A DNA stretch of 64,000 nucleotides from Asterochloris sp. CNOR1 (lineage: Eukaryota > Chlorophyta > Trebouxiophyceae > Trebouxiales > Trebouxiaceae): positions 3,472,001 to 3,536,000 of the forward strand of contig OZ017747.1 of assembly GCA_963969365.1 (NCBI GenBank), read 5' to 3'. Each line of letters opens with the position of its first letter. Within the stretch, counting starts at the first letter, position 1. Shown here one piece after another: positions 37,801 to 48,245 of this stretch. The translations under genes were made by a program, and so were the position numbers. A model generated the notes under the pieces. The model searched no databases. It saw only the letters and a program-made list of their open reading frames with translations, and was not told the origin of the DNA.

Positions 37801-40800
37801 ACACTGCATGCCACAATGGGTGGGATGTACTGCAAGCTGGGCAGTGCTCACCCGCTCATGTTGGTGCCCATGTTATTGTTGCCTCCAGCGCTGTCAGTCA
37901 GGGGGTGCCCCGTGCTGCGCCCACTCCTGCCAGCCTTCAGTTCCGCCCTCTGCCTCCGCTGCCCAGCAAAGGCATCCAGCCCTGTGGCGTGCTTGGCATG
38001 TGGGGTGGCATCCACACTGTCATTGCTGCCCACCCCAAAGGGCACGTAGGTCATGGCCAGGGGCTTCTTGCCAGCCGGGCCGCCGCTGGAGTTGCTGTCA
38101 GAGCTGCCCTCCAATGAGCCTGCGGGCTTGGCCCGTGCAGTTTCCAGGTCGCGCTTCCAGACCTTCCTGTTGTGGCGGTGGCGCTTGACACGCCAGCCCA
38201 CGAGGATGGCCAGCACTGAAGGCACACAAGAGACAGCATGTGAGTGCCGGCTCAGACCCACAGGGCAGCAAGATAAAGATGAATGAACTGTGTGGGCACC
38301 TGCTGCTGCAAGGGGGAGTTGCAGGCCAGCAGTGTGACCACTGCTGCAGGCCTGCACAGAAGTGGTGCGGCCAGAGTGATGGTGTGGCAGGGTGAGGCCT
38401 CTTGACCAGCACACAGGGCGAAGTGAGTCAGTGGGCTGCTTGCTGACCAGGCAACAGGGCACCAGCCTGCAGATGATGTGAACCTCACCTGCCAGCACAA
38501 ATGCGCCCACAGCAGCGCCAACGATGGCTCCAATGTTTGCCCCAGCCCCAGAGCTCTTAGGCTGGTTGCCCACGATCTGGGAAGCTGGGAGGGTGTTGGT
38601 GGGCACACCAGGGGCAATGACCGTCACCAGCACGTTGGAGAAGTTGGCACTCAGGCCTGCAGCAGGATAGTTGGTGGTCAACCAAGCGCCACATTGGGTG
38701 CATTGCAGCAGCCGAATTGCTTGCAGCATGGAAAATGACAGGGGGCATGCTGGTGCCGCCTGGTTTAGGAGAGCAGCAGAGCTAGCAGATGCCCAACACA
38801 GGAAGGCAAGTCAGAAATCAAGGCTCACCAGAGGCCTGCAGCTGGCTCTGAACCTGCCCGCTGGCCAGGGCCTGCTGGACAAGCTGCGAGATGGCAGCGG
38901 TGCTGTCGTTCTGGGCGGTGATGGTGATGTTGATCTGCAGGAGGGCCACGCAGGTGCTGAAGCTGCAATCCACATGCCACACACAGGCCCTTGCCAGACG
39001 ACTGGCAGCAGACAGGCAAGACTCTCAACAGCATGTACACGGAACAGGGCACATGACACGAGGGCCCATCTTTGGCTGCCAGTAGGCTGCAGGACATACA
39101 AAGCAACGATTGTCAATGCTGTGCAATCCAGATGCAGCAGGCGTGCTGCCCAGCCAGCAGCATTTCAGACAAAGCCCTCACCTGAAGGTGGGTGCCGTTG
39201 CTGCTCTGCAGCAGGTTCCTGCCCTGCAACAGACTGCGGCGGCGGCTGCTGGTGTCCACCAGAATGCCGTTGGCGTCTGTGGCGTTGTGAGTGGAGGGTG
39301 GGGCTGCTGCCGAGGTGTCATTGACCACGCTCACAGAGATGTTGACGCCTTGTGGCAGGGGGGCGGGGGCCGCCCCCGGGGCCAGCTCCGAGAGGTTAAA
39401 ACTCTGGGTCCCGTTGGGGTACTGCAGGGCAACAGGGGAGCTGCCTATCAGCAGGCACCTTCGAGAAACAGTCAGTCAATGTGACATCCAATGCACACAG
39501 AGCTGATACATGTGCCTGGCAAAAGGCAAACCTCTGCGGACCTCCCACCCAGCATACCAACTGGCAAGTGGTGTGCGTGCTTGGCATTGTCCAAAGCAAG
39601 CACAGTGCACAGCTCGAGGCAGGGGGTGGATTGCTCACCGTGACATTGGGGATGGCCAGGTAAGCCGTGTAGCCAGCCTGGGTGATGACATCATTCAGGA
39701 CATTCAGCAAAGGAGTCTCAAGATCGTCCAGGTTGTTGAAAGTCTGGGTGCTGGTGATGTCAGTGCTGACGATGGCAGTGGAGAGGGTGCTGTCCGACAC
39801 ATTGGCGGGGATGTCAGATGGAGCCAGATACTGCTTGGTCGCGGTGACGTTGGTTGCGTTGACATCGCTGCCGGGCAGGCTGGCGATGGAAATGACTCCC
39901 GTTGGAGCTGCAGACAGGCAGGTAGGAGCCATTCAGCCTGGCACTGCGACACAGGTTGCTGGTACCTAAAGCAGTCTCTTGGGTCATAAAGGCCCTGTTA
40001 GGCCTTAGAAGGCAGGTAAAGTCAGTGCTTGGTATCTATGCAGCATGCAAGTGCTCCTCCAAGGGGGCTGGGATGCATGCCATGTGTTGCTTGCAGCTGT
40101 GCTGGTGTGCAGCCTGCACGTTATGTATTGTGGGCTGGGCGGGGAGGCACTCTGCAGGCTTGCTCCTGCCCATGAATTCTGCAGCGAGAGAGGGCCTGCA
40201 GGGAGGCGCAGGCACTGCTGGTGCGTGCTCACCCAGAGCAGGCCCAGAGGCAGACTGGTTGGTTGGGAGTTCTGGGTTTGAGGGAGAGGCTGCCTCAGGT
40301 GTGGTGCTGTTGCCGACCACCCCTGCCCCTGCTGCCGCTGCCCCTGGGGCTGGGCTTGCAGCCTCCTGGCTGCCTGAGCTGCTGCTAGGCTGCGGAGCTG
40401 GCCCCTGACCTCCCAGGCCTGCTGCTTCTCCAGCAATGGGACTGGGGGCCATGGCTGTGCTGCCCAGGGCGCTCACTGCCGTCCCGGGCGCTGGCACAGG
40501 GGCGCTGCTGGCGTTGCTACTGCCGTTGCTGGGTGCTGGAGCTGGCGCCAGCGCCTGCAGGCCGGGCGCAGGCGCGAGGGCCTCCAGGCCTGCAGGCTGC
40601 TGCGCTGGCACGCGGCTGCTGCCTGACACTGTGGGAGCTGGGGCTGGCCCGTCTTGAGGCAGGGCTGGTGTTCTGGGCGCAGGTGCAGGTGCATTGGCAG
40701 GGACGCGGGCCAGGCCTGCAGCTAGGACTGACTCCCGTCAGTGGACAGCACTGCTGCTGCAAGTCGCCCTCCCACAGTTGGACTGCATCCTGGCACCCCT

Positions 40801-43800
40801 GTTGCCAGGCATCATAATGTGTGCGGGTGCAGGGATGCATGGGCAGGAGGGGGCACAGGCAAGGCACCTGCCAGGATGGCATCAAAAGATGTGCAGGGTG
40901 CACCTGCATAGTGTGCACTGCATGCCCGAGCAGGGAAGCTGGTGGGAAGACTGCGCAGGCCAGGGCTCAAGACAGGGCAGGTCAGAGCAGCATACACCTG
41001 CCAGGCCAGCAGCAGCAGGGATGGGTGCGCCGGCGCCTGCAGCCAAGCGGGTGGGCCCCAGTGCAACACTGGGGCCTGGTGCTCTGCCCAGGCTGGGGAT
41101 GGGCAGGATGGTGGGGCCAGCAGCAGGTGAGGCCGTTGAAGGTGCAACTGCCTGGCCATAGGCTGGATGGGGGAGTCCACTGGGCCCTGAGATGGGTGCT
41201 GTGGCTGTACCCATGACAGGCAGGATGGTGGGAGGTTGCGCTGCAGACAGGGCCGGGGCAGGCTCAGCAGCATAGCCGAGCAGGCTGTGCTGGCTGGCTG
41301 TGGGGCCGGGGCCCTGCTGTCTAGCCTCGGGCAGACTGAACGTCCAGCTTGAGACAGCACAAGTGCAGGTGCGGCAACAGGCAGGCAGAGCTAGCAGGGT
41401 GGGCGGCTTGCATGTGCTCCCGTACCCGTGCTGTGCCAGTCAGGGGCAGGCTGGATATTCAAGCTGTAGTCGGCAAAGGTGCAGGTGCAAGCAGCAGACA
41501 TCCCAAAGACTGTAGGTGTCGGGCTGGGAACGCAGGTGTACCTTGTGTGGACTCCAACACCGAGGGTGCTGGGGCAAGAGGCCTCTGGGACGAGACTGTT
41601 GCAGAGGATGGCACAGGCGCAGGTGCACTCGCGTTTTGTGAGGTGTTCTGCGCTTGCAAGGCGGCACCTGGGCTGGGCGCAGCGCTGCGTGAGCTGTTGG
41701 TTCCAAGTGAGGCTGCTGCTGGAGGAGCAGTGCCTGCACGGGCCCGGGTTCAGCAGAGTGAGGGTACGTGGTCAGCTGCTGAGGCTGCAGTGCATGTGTA
41801 CAGGACACAGCCACCCACCCTTCAACCACATGACATGCAACCAACATGGAAACCCCCAACCACTCAGCTTGAGCAGCTGACTGTGCCATACAGACCAGCA
41901 AATTAGCTGCCACACAAAGCACTGTGCTCAGCAGCAGGCACAGATGCAGGGAGAAAGGAAAAGACCTGGTGGTGGCGCCAGTGGTGGAGGCAATGCAAAT
42001 GCTTCTGCTGGCAGGGGTGGCCCTGCAGAGGGTGCCCTGGCGGCATCAGGGGCCATGGTGGTAGGCAGGAGTGATGAGGGGCGCAGCAGGGCAGCCACAG
42101 GCTGCGCCGCAGCTGCAGCTATGGCTGGCACAAGACTGAGTGCCTCCACAGAGCCATTTGCAGCTGGGATGACCTGGCGAGCAGGTGTTACTGCAGCAGC
42201 AGGTGGCTCGACAGGTGCAGTGGTGGCTGGGGAGGCTGCTGGCGGTGCAGCTGGCATCTGGGGCCCAAAGAGCACCTCATACGTTGCAACGAGGGGCTCA
42301 GAGCTGCTGCCATTAGGCGGCTCTGCCTGGGGCTCAGTCAATGGGCCAGGGGCCGAGGCCGCTGGTGCCACCGTCGCAGCAGAAGGGGGCTCTGCAGTGC
42401 TGCGGCGGGTCCCTGCTGACGCCGCCACAGGGCTTGATGCAGATGGCGCAGAGGCCGCGGTGACCGGGCTGGCTGGTGCAGTGCTAGACGGCGGAGGGGT
42501 GCCTGGTGCAGATGGCGCTGGTGCTGTGGTGGCAGGGGCAGCCGTTGATGTGGTGCTGGCTGGCGTCGGAGCAGGAGATTGCAGTGGGAAGGCAGGTGAA
42601 GTGCTGGTGGGCGCTTCTGCAGGTGAAGCCTGGCCGCAGTGGGCAGCAGTGAGGGGGTGGGGCATCCAGCATTCATGAAGCAGGCATGCTGTGCCGACAC
42701 CCCAGCTGCATGAGGCAAATTCCTGGGGGGAGCAGTTCTCACCTGTGGAGCTGACCGTGGCCGGGGCCTGGGCTGACCCTTGTCCCGCTAACCCGGAAAT
42801 GTTGGTGCTAGATGGGGCTTGAGCTGTGCGGCCTGCAGCACGATGGTTGCCAGGGTAAGCTACTTGTGGCCAGCATTGTCAGAGAAGCTCCTGGCATGCA
42901 GACATGAAGTGCGCATGCCAGCATCCAATTGTAGGAGAACTGAGAATGCAGCACACATCCACGCATTGCAAGCAGCTGTTGAGGATCTGTGTGCGGGCTG
43001 TTGAGAGAGTTCTTGGTAATTGGTAGGGGAGGGGGTGGGCGGTAGGACAGCTGCCCACAGAGGTTCATGGGCCCCGGGGACCCACCTGCAGGAAGAATGA
43101 GGGGGGAGGGTGGTGGTGCAGGCACTGAAGTTGTGGGCACGCCAGCTGAGACATTGACGCTGGACTCAACGGCTGCAGGAGCAGCTACAGGAGGCGCCCC
43201 TGTAGCTGCTGGTGTGCTGGGCACCAGCGACGTGCTGGGGGGTGATGTCGCTGGAGCAGCTGTGGTCTTCGGCGGTGCGCTGGTGGTGGTCGGCGCTGCT
43301 GTGCTGGTTGTGGGTGCAGGTGTCGCAGCTGCCACCGCCTGTGGTGCAGGTGCCGGTGGCTGCGGCGTCAGGGTGGTGGGCACTGCAGCATTGGTGGTGG
43401 GTGCTGAAGTGCTGGGGGCAGAGGTGGTGGGCTCAGCAAGCGCCGGACCTGCAGCAGTCCCAGTGCCAGCCAGGGGCTCGCTGGCTGCTGGGCTGGCAGC
43501 CAGGGTTCTCGCAATTGGCGCAGGCAGCCCAGTCGGCAGCACAACCTCTGGTACTGGTGCTGCTGTGACGGCCAGAGCCACTGTGCTGGCAGGAGGCGGG
43601 GTTGTCGGTGCCGACGTCTGGGGCGCTGGGGCTGGTTGCTGCGTCTGGGGCGGGGGACTTAAGGTGGGCGGCGCAGTACTCAGCTGTGGCGTGGCTGTGG
43701 GTGCAGGCTGCTGCAACTGTGGCATTGCAGTTGAGGTGGAAGGCACCATGCTTGGCTGAGGTGTGGCTGTTTGAGGGCTTGGTGCAGGCTGCTGTGTCTG

Positions 43801-46414
43801 CGCAGGGGGGCTCGAGGTGGGCGGCACTGTACTTGGCTGAGGAACTGAAGTCGCTGGCGCAGCCCCGCTCACAGGTGGGGCTGCAACTGGCGGTGATGAA
43901 GCAGGCGTGCTGGTTGCTGGCGGGTATGCAACCCCGGCCAGTGGTGTGACTACTGTTGCTGAGGCTGGGCTGGGAGGTGGACTGGGAGGTGGGCTGACTG
44001 ATGGTACAGGGGTGACACTACCTGCAAGGGATGGTGGTGGCCATAGGGGGTGCTGCTTGTGCGTGCGTGAGTGTCCTGGGCGCAGGACTGGGTGCTGACA
44101 CATGAAGGCAGGGGCCCATCAATGGTGCAAGGCGGCTACCTGCAGTGCTTCCCAGCGCTGGGGCCACCGCAGCAACTCCTGTCGTTGTGTGTGCTGGCGT
44201 TGACGTAGGATTGGGTGTGGGGCTCTGCTCTGGGCTAGGCGTTGGTGCTGAAGTCACTGGGGGCAGTGCTCTGAGAGTGGCAGTGGTTGTAGGCTGAGCT
44301 GTTGGGCTGACCGTTGGACTTGAAGTGATAATCAAATTGGGGCTTGGACTCGTGCTGTTTGTTCTGCTGGGCGCTGCTGTGGTGGCAGCAGGCGTCGAAG
44401 CAGGCGTGCTCGTCGAGCCTGTCGCTGCTGTGGGGGCAGCAGCGGCAGGAGTGCTGGGCTCTGGGCTAGGCGGCACTGCAGATGCGGAGGTGGCAGGTGG
44501 CGATGTTACAGGCGGTGCAGGTGTTGACGTTGAACTGGGAGGCTGACTGGTTGTAGAGGGGGCCGCCGTGGACGGCGCTACACTAGAAGGGATGGGTGTT
44601 GAGCTGGCAGGTGCTGTGCTGGTGGGAGCAGGCGTTGAGGTGAGGCTTTGGCTGGTTGTTGGCGGCGCAGTGGTGGCCACCGGGGAGGGTGCTGCCGCAG
44701 TTGCAGGTGGTGCCGAAGGCGTCGGCGACGGAGGAGACGTGGTGGCAGGCGCACCTGTTGTATTGGGAACGGCCACCGTGACTGGGGCCTGAGCTGTCGC
44801 CGTGCTGGGCGCCACAGTGGTTGTAGGCGCAGCCGTTGTGCTGAACGGCGTGCTGGTGGACGGCACGATGGCTGCCGGCGAGGCCTCCGGCGTGGTGCCC
44901 GCCAGCAGAGGAACTGACTCAGGGGCTGGCGCGGGCGCCACACTGCTGAATGCCGTCCGCTGGCTGGCCGGCAGGAAGTCGTTGGCGTCGCTGGCCGTAA
45001 CAACGCCTGCCGCCGACAGCAGGCACTTGGTGAGGCATGTACACCAAGGCCATGAGCCTTGCTGGCCAGGCAGCAGCCAGCTTGATGCCAGTAGCTGACA
45101 CAAGATGCATGCTGCAGCAGCAGAGATGGAGCACGAGCATGCTTCTGCTGACATTTGCTGGCGCAAGCAGATACCTGCCATGAAGATGGCCGGCACAGGC
45201 TGCCATTGACATTCGGCAGGGGCCCCCCTGACATCAACTGTTGCACAGGCAGGGGGAACTGTGATGAGACATTGGAGCCCACATCCAGAAACGCTCACCT
45301 GACTGCGCAAGCCGCCGCCGCCACCCCATCAGCCGCCTGTCTCCCACCCGCCCAGTCTCCTTTACAGCTGCAGAAACACCTGCATTGCGGCCAGGATTGG
45401 ATGCCTGGCAACTAGAATGGTGCAATCTCTGGACTCGCTGCTGCAGGGGCTGCAGAGCACTGTCTTGCACAGAGCAGCTGAAGAGGGGCCTCTGCATTCA
45501 GCACTTCCCACCGAGACAGCAGTCAGCTATGATGCATTTACTCTGCATCAGTACACGGGCCACCTCACTCCGGGGCAGCTGACCTGCCAAAGTGATGCCC
45601 CCTAGCCTCAGCTCCCTCAGTGCGGGAAATGCACCCTCCCTGCTCCAGCTCTGCGGCAGCTCCCATTTCTGAGCAGCGTGGGTGAGGTCCAGCGCTGCGA
45701 GGGCTGGGAAGCTGTCAGCCGCCGCCCATTGGTCGGGCAGCGCCTGTGCCAGCTCACTCCCACAGAGCTTCAAGCTCTGCAGCCTGCTGAGCTGCCCCAG
45801 CGAGGCAGGCAGCATGCCCTGCAGGCCCTGCTCCGTCAGATCCCTGCAGAGGCAGGGGGAGCATGAGCAGAGTGCATTCCTGCAGGTCACGCATTGAGCG
45901 TGCCCTAGCATCTTCCATGCAGGTTGGATCCAGCAGATCAGCACCAGATGAATCTTTTTGCAGCAGCAGCTGCGCCCCACGCCCCTCGCCACAGAGGTAG
46001 AGAGCACAGCACCTTGGGCGATGGTGGATGAGCAGAGGCAGCTAGATCAGACTGTGGCAGGTGCACCTCGACAAATGCAGCTTGGCCACATTGCAGCAGC
46101 AGCACTCACAGTGACACCACGTAGCCATCGCTATCACAGGTGACGCCTGTCCATCCGCTACAGAAATCAGCCTGAGCTGACTCCCAGCCTTGCAGTCGGC
46201 TGCCTCCAGGATCTGTGAAGCTGTGCCTCAAGTCCCACAGGATCTTGCCTGCAGAGCAGTGAGCTTATAACATTACATGACGTTCCGCTGTTGGCAGTGA
46301 CGTGAAGCCAAAGCAGCCCTCACCTTCTGCATGCCGCCCCTGAGCTGCAACAGGACTGCTTGCAAAGAGCAGCAGTCCAAGCACCAGCAGCCCCCAGCTG
46401 CAGCGCTTCCCCAT
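34874..46414 (-). CDS. LRR receptor-like kinase with mucin-like ectodomain and Raf-like (TKL) kinase
   Basis: ATG 46414 starts a signal peptide ([20 protein letters not shown], cleavage near VAAQG). An LRRNT_2 cap follows (about 46109-46250: [30 protein letters not shown]), then a few LRRs (45590-45845: [20 protein letters not shown]). Next comes a very long Pro/Thr/Ser/Ala-rich stretch (about 45000-40030), then an N-glycosylation-rich part with the secreted-algal motif RRRSLLQ (39100-39930). One TM helix is split by an intron (38489-38560 and 38180-38217) and followed by basic [10 protein letters not shown]. The kinase occupies 37299-34874: [77 protein letters not shown], and ends VKPALE at TGA 34874-34876. 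Exons in the low-complexity part are approximate. A split into two genes cannot be excluded, but the frame pieces are all on this strand. Confidence 0.75.
36360..36412. repeat. Short tandem repeat, about 21 bp
   Basis: AGATGCAAGGCACTAACAGC, AGATGCAAGGCACTGACAGC and a third partial AGATGAGAGGC lie end to end inside a receptor-kinase intron. Confidence 0.7.
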
Positions 46415-47157
46415 CCAATCACTTAGCTTCCTCGGCAACTGCACGCCACTGGGGCCTGCCTCATGCTGCAGACCTGCATGCAGAGCGCTCTCTATCAGTG
46501 CAGGGGGGTCAGGCAGATGTAGCACGCCGCTTGGCTATGCCTTCCAGCTTATTACCCCTGCTAGCTAGCTCATGGCTGCCAACAACCTCCAAACCCAAAC
46601 TACAGACAAAAATCACATACAGAACTGCTGTGACCTTCTGGGAGCCTGATCCTGGGCCCCAGTGTCCGCAGCCTGTTGAGAATTGTGAAGGATGCTGCTT
46701 CACAAAGGTTGCCCTTGTCACTCTGCACCAGCCTCGGCTGCTACCCGGCGAGGGACTGCTCGACCGCAGATGGCCACGTTGTTGAAGGCTTCGTGAGCCA
46801 CTTATGTAGTCCTCAACCAGATTTGTTGAAGACAGCTGGCTGAGGCACCCTCGACTGCCTCACTCGACAGGATCCCTGCTCACCTCGTGAGTGTCTGCGG
46901 AGCTCCAGCAAGTTCAGCCCTGCTGTCCTGAAATTAAGACCCGAGGGCAGAGGACTGCAACGGCTCTCCTGTATGGGCGCCTGGTGGTGCCCGTGAACCT
47001 TTCGATCACGTTACAGAGGGCAGCAATTCGCGTCTGGAGCAAGCTCTGGTAAAAAACGCTTGAAGCAATGACTAACAACCTACATGTACATGAACACAGG
47101 CTGTGATGAAAACTGACATTTCATGAGGGCTTCCAAGCGAGCCTGGGGGCTGTGGCA
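46415..47157. other. Intergenic gap upstream of the receptor kinase
   Basis: This region lies between two minus-strand genes, so it holds the receptor-kinase promoter and 5' UTR and the 3' end of the GNAT gene. An open frame continues upstream of the kinase ATG to 46525, but its next Met would move the signal peptide off the N-terminus. TTACA at 47011-47015 is a possible GNAT poly(A) signal (TGTAA on the minus strand). No RNA gene was recognised. Confidence 0.45.
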
Positions 47158-48245
47158 TCATTGTCTTGACTTGAGCTGAGGGTCATTTGAAGGGAGTCCT
47201 TGATTATTCCTGGGGAGCTGTAGTTGCTGCAACTTCCTGTGCAGCAAGTGGCGCGCTGGCCTGGACAGTGCACGTGCAGCACCAGCAGACTCCTGCTGCT
47301 CCACCACAAACCCACACTGCTGGTAGAGACGCTGCGCAGCGGCATTGTCCACTGCCACATGAACATACAAATTGCTGATGGCATGGCTGGCCGCATACTC
47401 TGCAGCTGCGCCCACAAGCATCGCAGCAATCCCCTGCTTGCGCGCTGCAGCAGCTGTGCATACATTGCTAAGGTATGCCCTGGGGCCTGGCTGCCTCCCA
47501 TAGAGCTCCTCTGCAGGGATCTTGGTGCCTGCAGGGGCATGGATCTGCCTTGCAGCACCACCCCACCACCCATTGCAGGAGGTGCGGGGACAGCCAACAC
47601 CTGGCACATCGCCCACCTTGATTCACATCCAGTGTGCCGATGACGAGTGCTGGCCCCTGCCCCGCCTCCTCAGCAGGCAGCTTGCACGAGGGCTCCAGGC
47701 TGCTGAGAAGGCTAGACGGCATGTCTCTGATATTGTTCTCAAATACAGTGGCAATCCAGCTGGTGACGAGCACGTCCTGCACATCAGCAGACTCAGATGG
47801 CCGCAAAGCCTCTCAGTGGTGGAAGAGGCCCAGCAGCATCAGGGCTTGCCCTCCAGAGCGGATCTGTGCCCCTGACTTTGGCCTCAATGGCATCCCACTC
47901 GCTGTCAGCCTTCATGCGGCGATGTGCTCTGGCTGCATACTGGGACCTGTCAGGTGGGTATTGATAGAAGGATGCCGCCCTCAGATATGCAGCCGCCCTC
48001 CACTCTACTGAGGTTTGAGCCTGCCTGATGGCCACATGTGGACTGAGCACCCCGTGAGGTCTGTGGCATGCTTGTGGTCGCTGAGCTCTGAGACCACTGC
48101 GACAACGCACATGGCTGGCCAGATTGCTAACGCAGGACACTGTCTCAACAGTGATGAATGCTGCTCCCTTTCCTTTTTCATGATCTGACACTTCAGGCAG
48201 TTGCAACTTAGGTTTTGTTGCTGGAGGCAACAATGTCTGCTTCAT
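47158..48245 (-). CDS. GNAT-family N-acetyltransferase, probably plastid
   Basis: Acetyl-CoA-dependent N-acetyltransferase. The N-terminal part (Met 48245, MKQTLLPPATKPKLQLPE) is followed by EWRAAAYLRAASFYQYPPD and RRMKADSEWDAIEAK. A central exon encodes DVLVTSWIATVFENNI and LVIGTLDVNQ. The C-terminal exon has YLSNVCTAAAARKQGIAAML, i.e. the acetyl-CoA pyrophosphate loop (R-K-Q-G-I-A), then YVHVAVDNAAAQRLYQQCGF. This order (WLRA...Y....F...E, then VGTLD, then Y(I/L)(A/S)NxCV) matches plant plastid GNATs of the AT2G06025 type. Stop TGA at 47158-47160. The start is inferred: this Met sits 13 bp inside the oppositely oriented SDN gene, and no other upstream Met avoids overlap. Confidence 0.8.

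Noticed and set aside
38671-44546. Long + strand open frames opposite the receptor kinase (e.g. 38671-39324, 41944-42678, 43067-43759), rich in Gly, Ala and Val
   Set aside because: They are antisense to the Pro/Thr/Ser/Ala-rich exons, whose codon bias keeps the opposite frame free of stops. They have no splice continuity and no recognisable motif.
41300-46000. Possible separate cell-wall (extensin/pherophorin-like) gene
   Set aside because: The same strand, an LRR-bearing signal-peptide start upstream and a TM-kinase downstream make one receptor more economical. A split remains possible and is noted in the entry.
46960-47020. tRNA-like arm (GAACCTTTCGATCACG) in the gap
   Set aside because: No second half, no acceptor stem and no A/B box pair.
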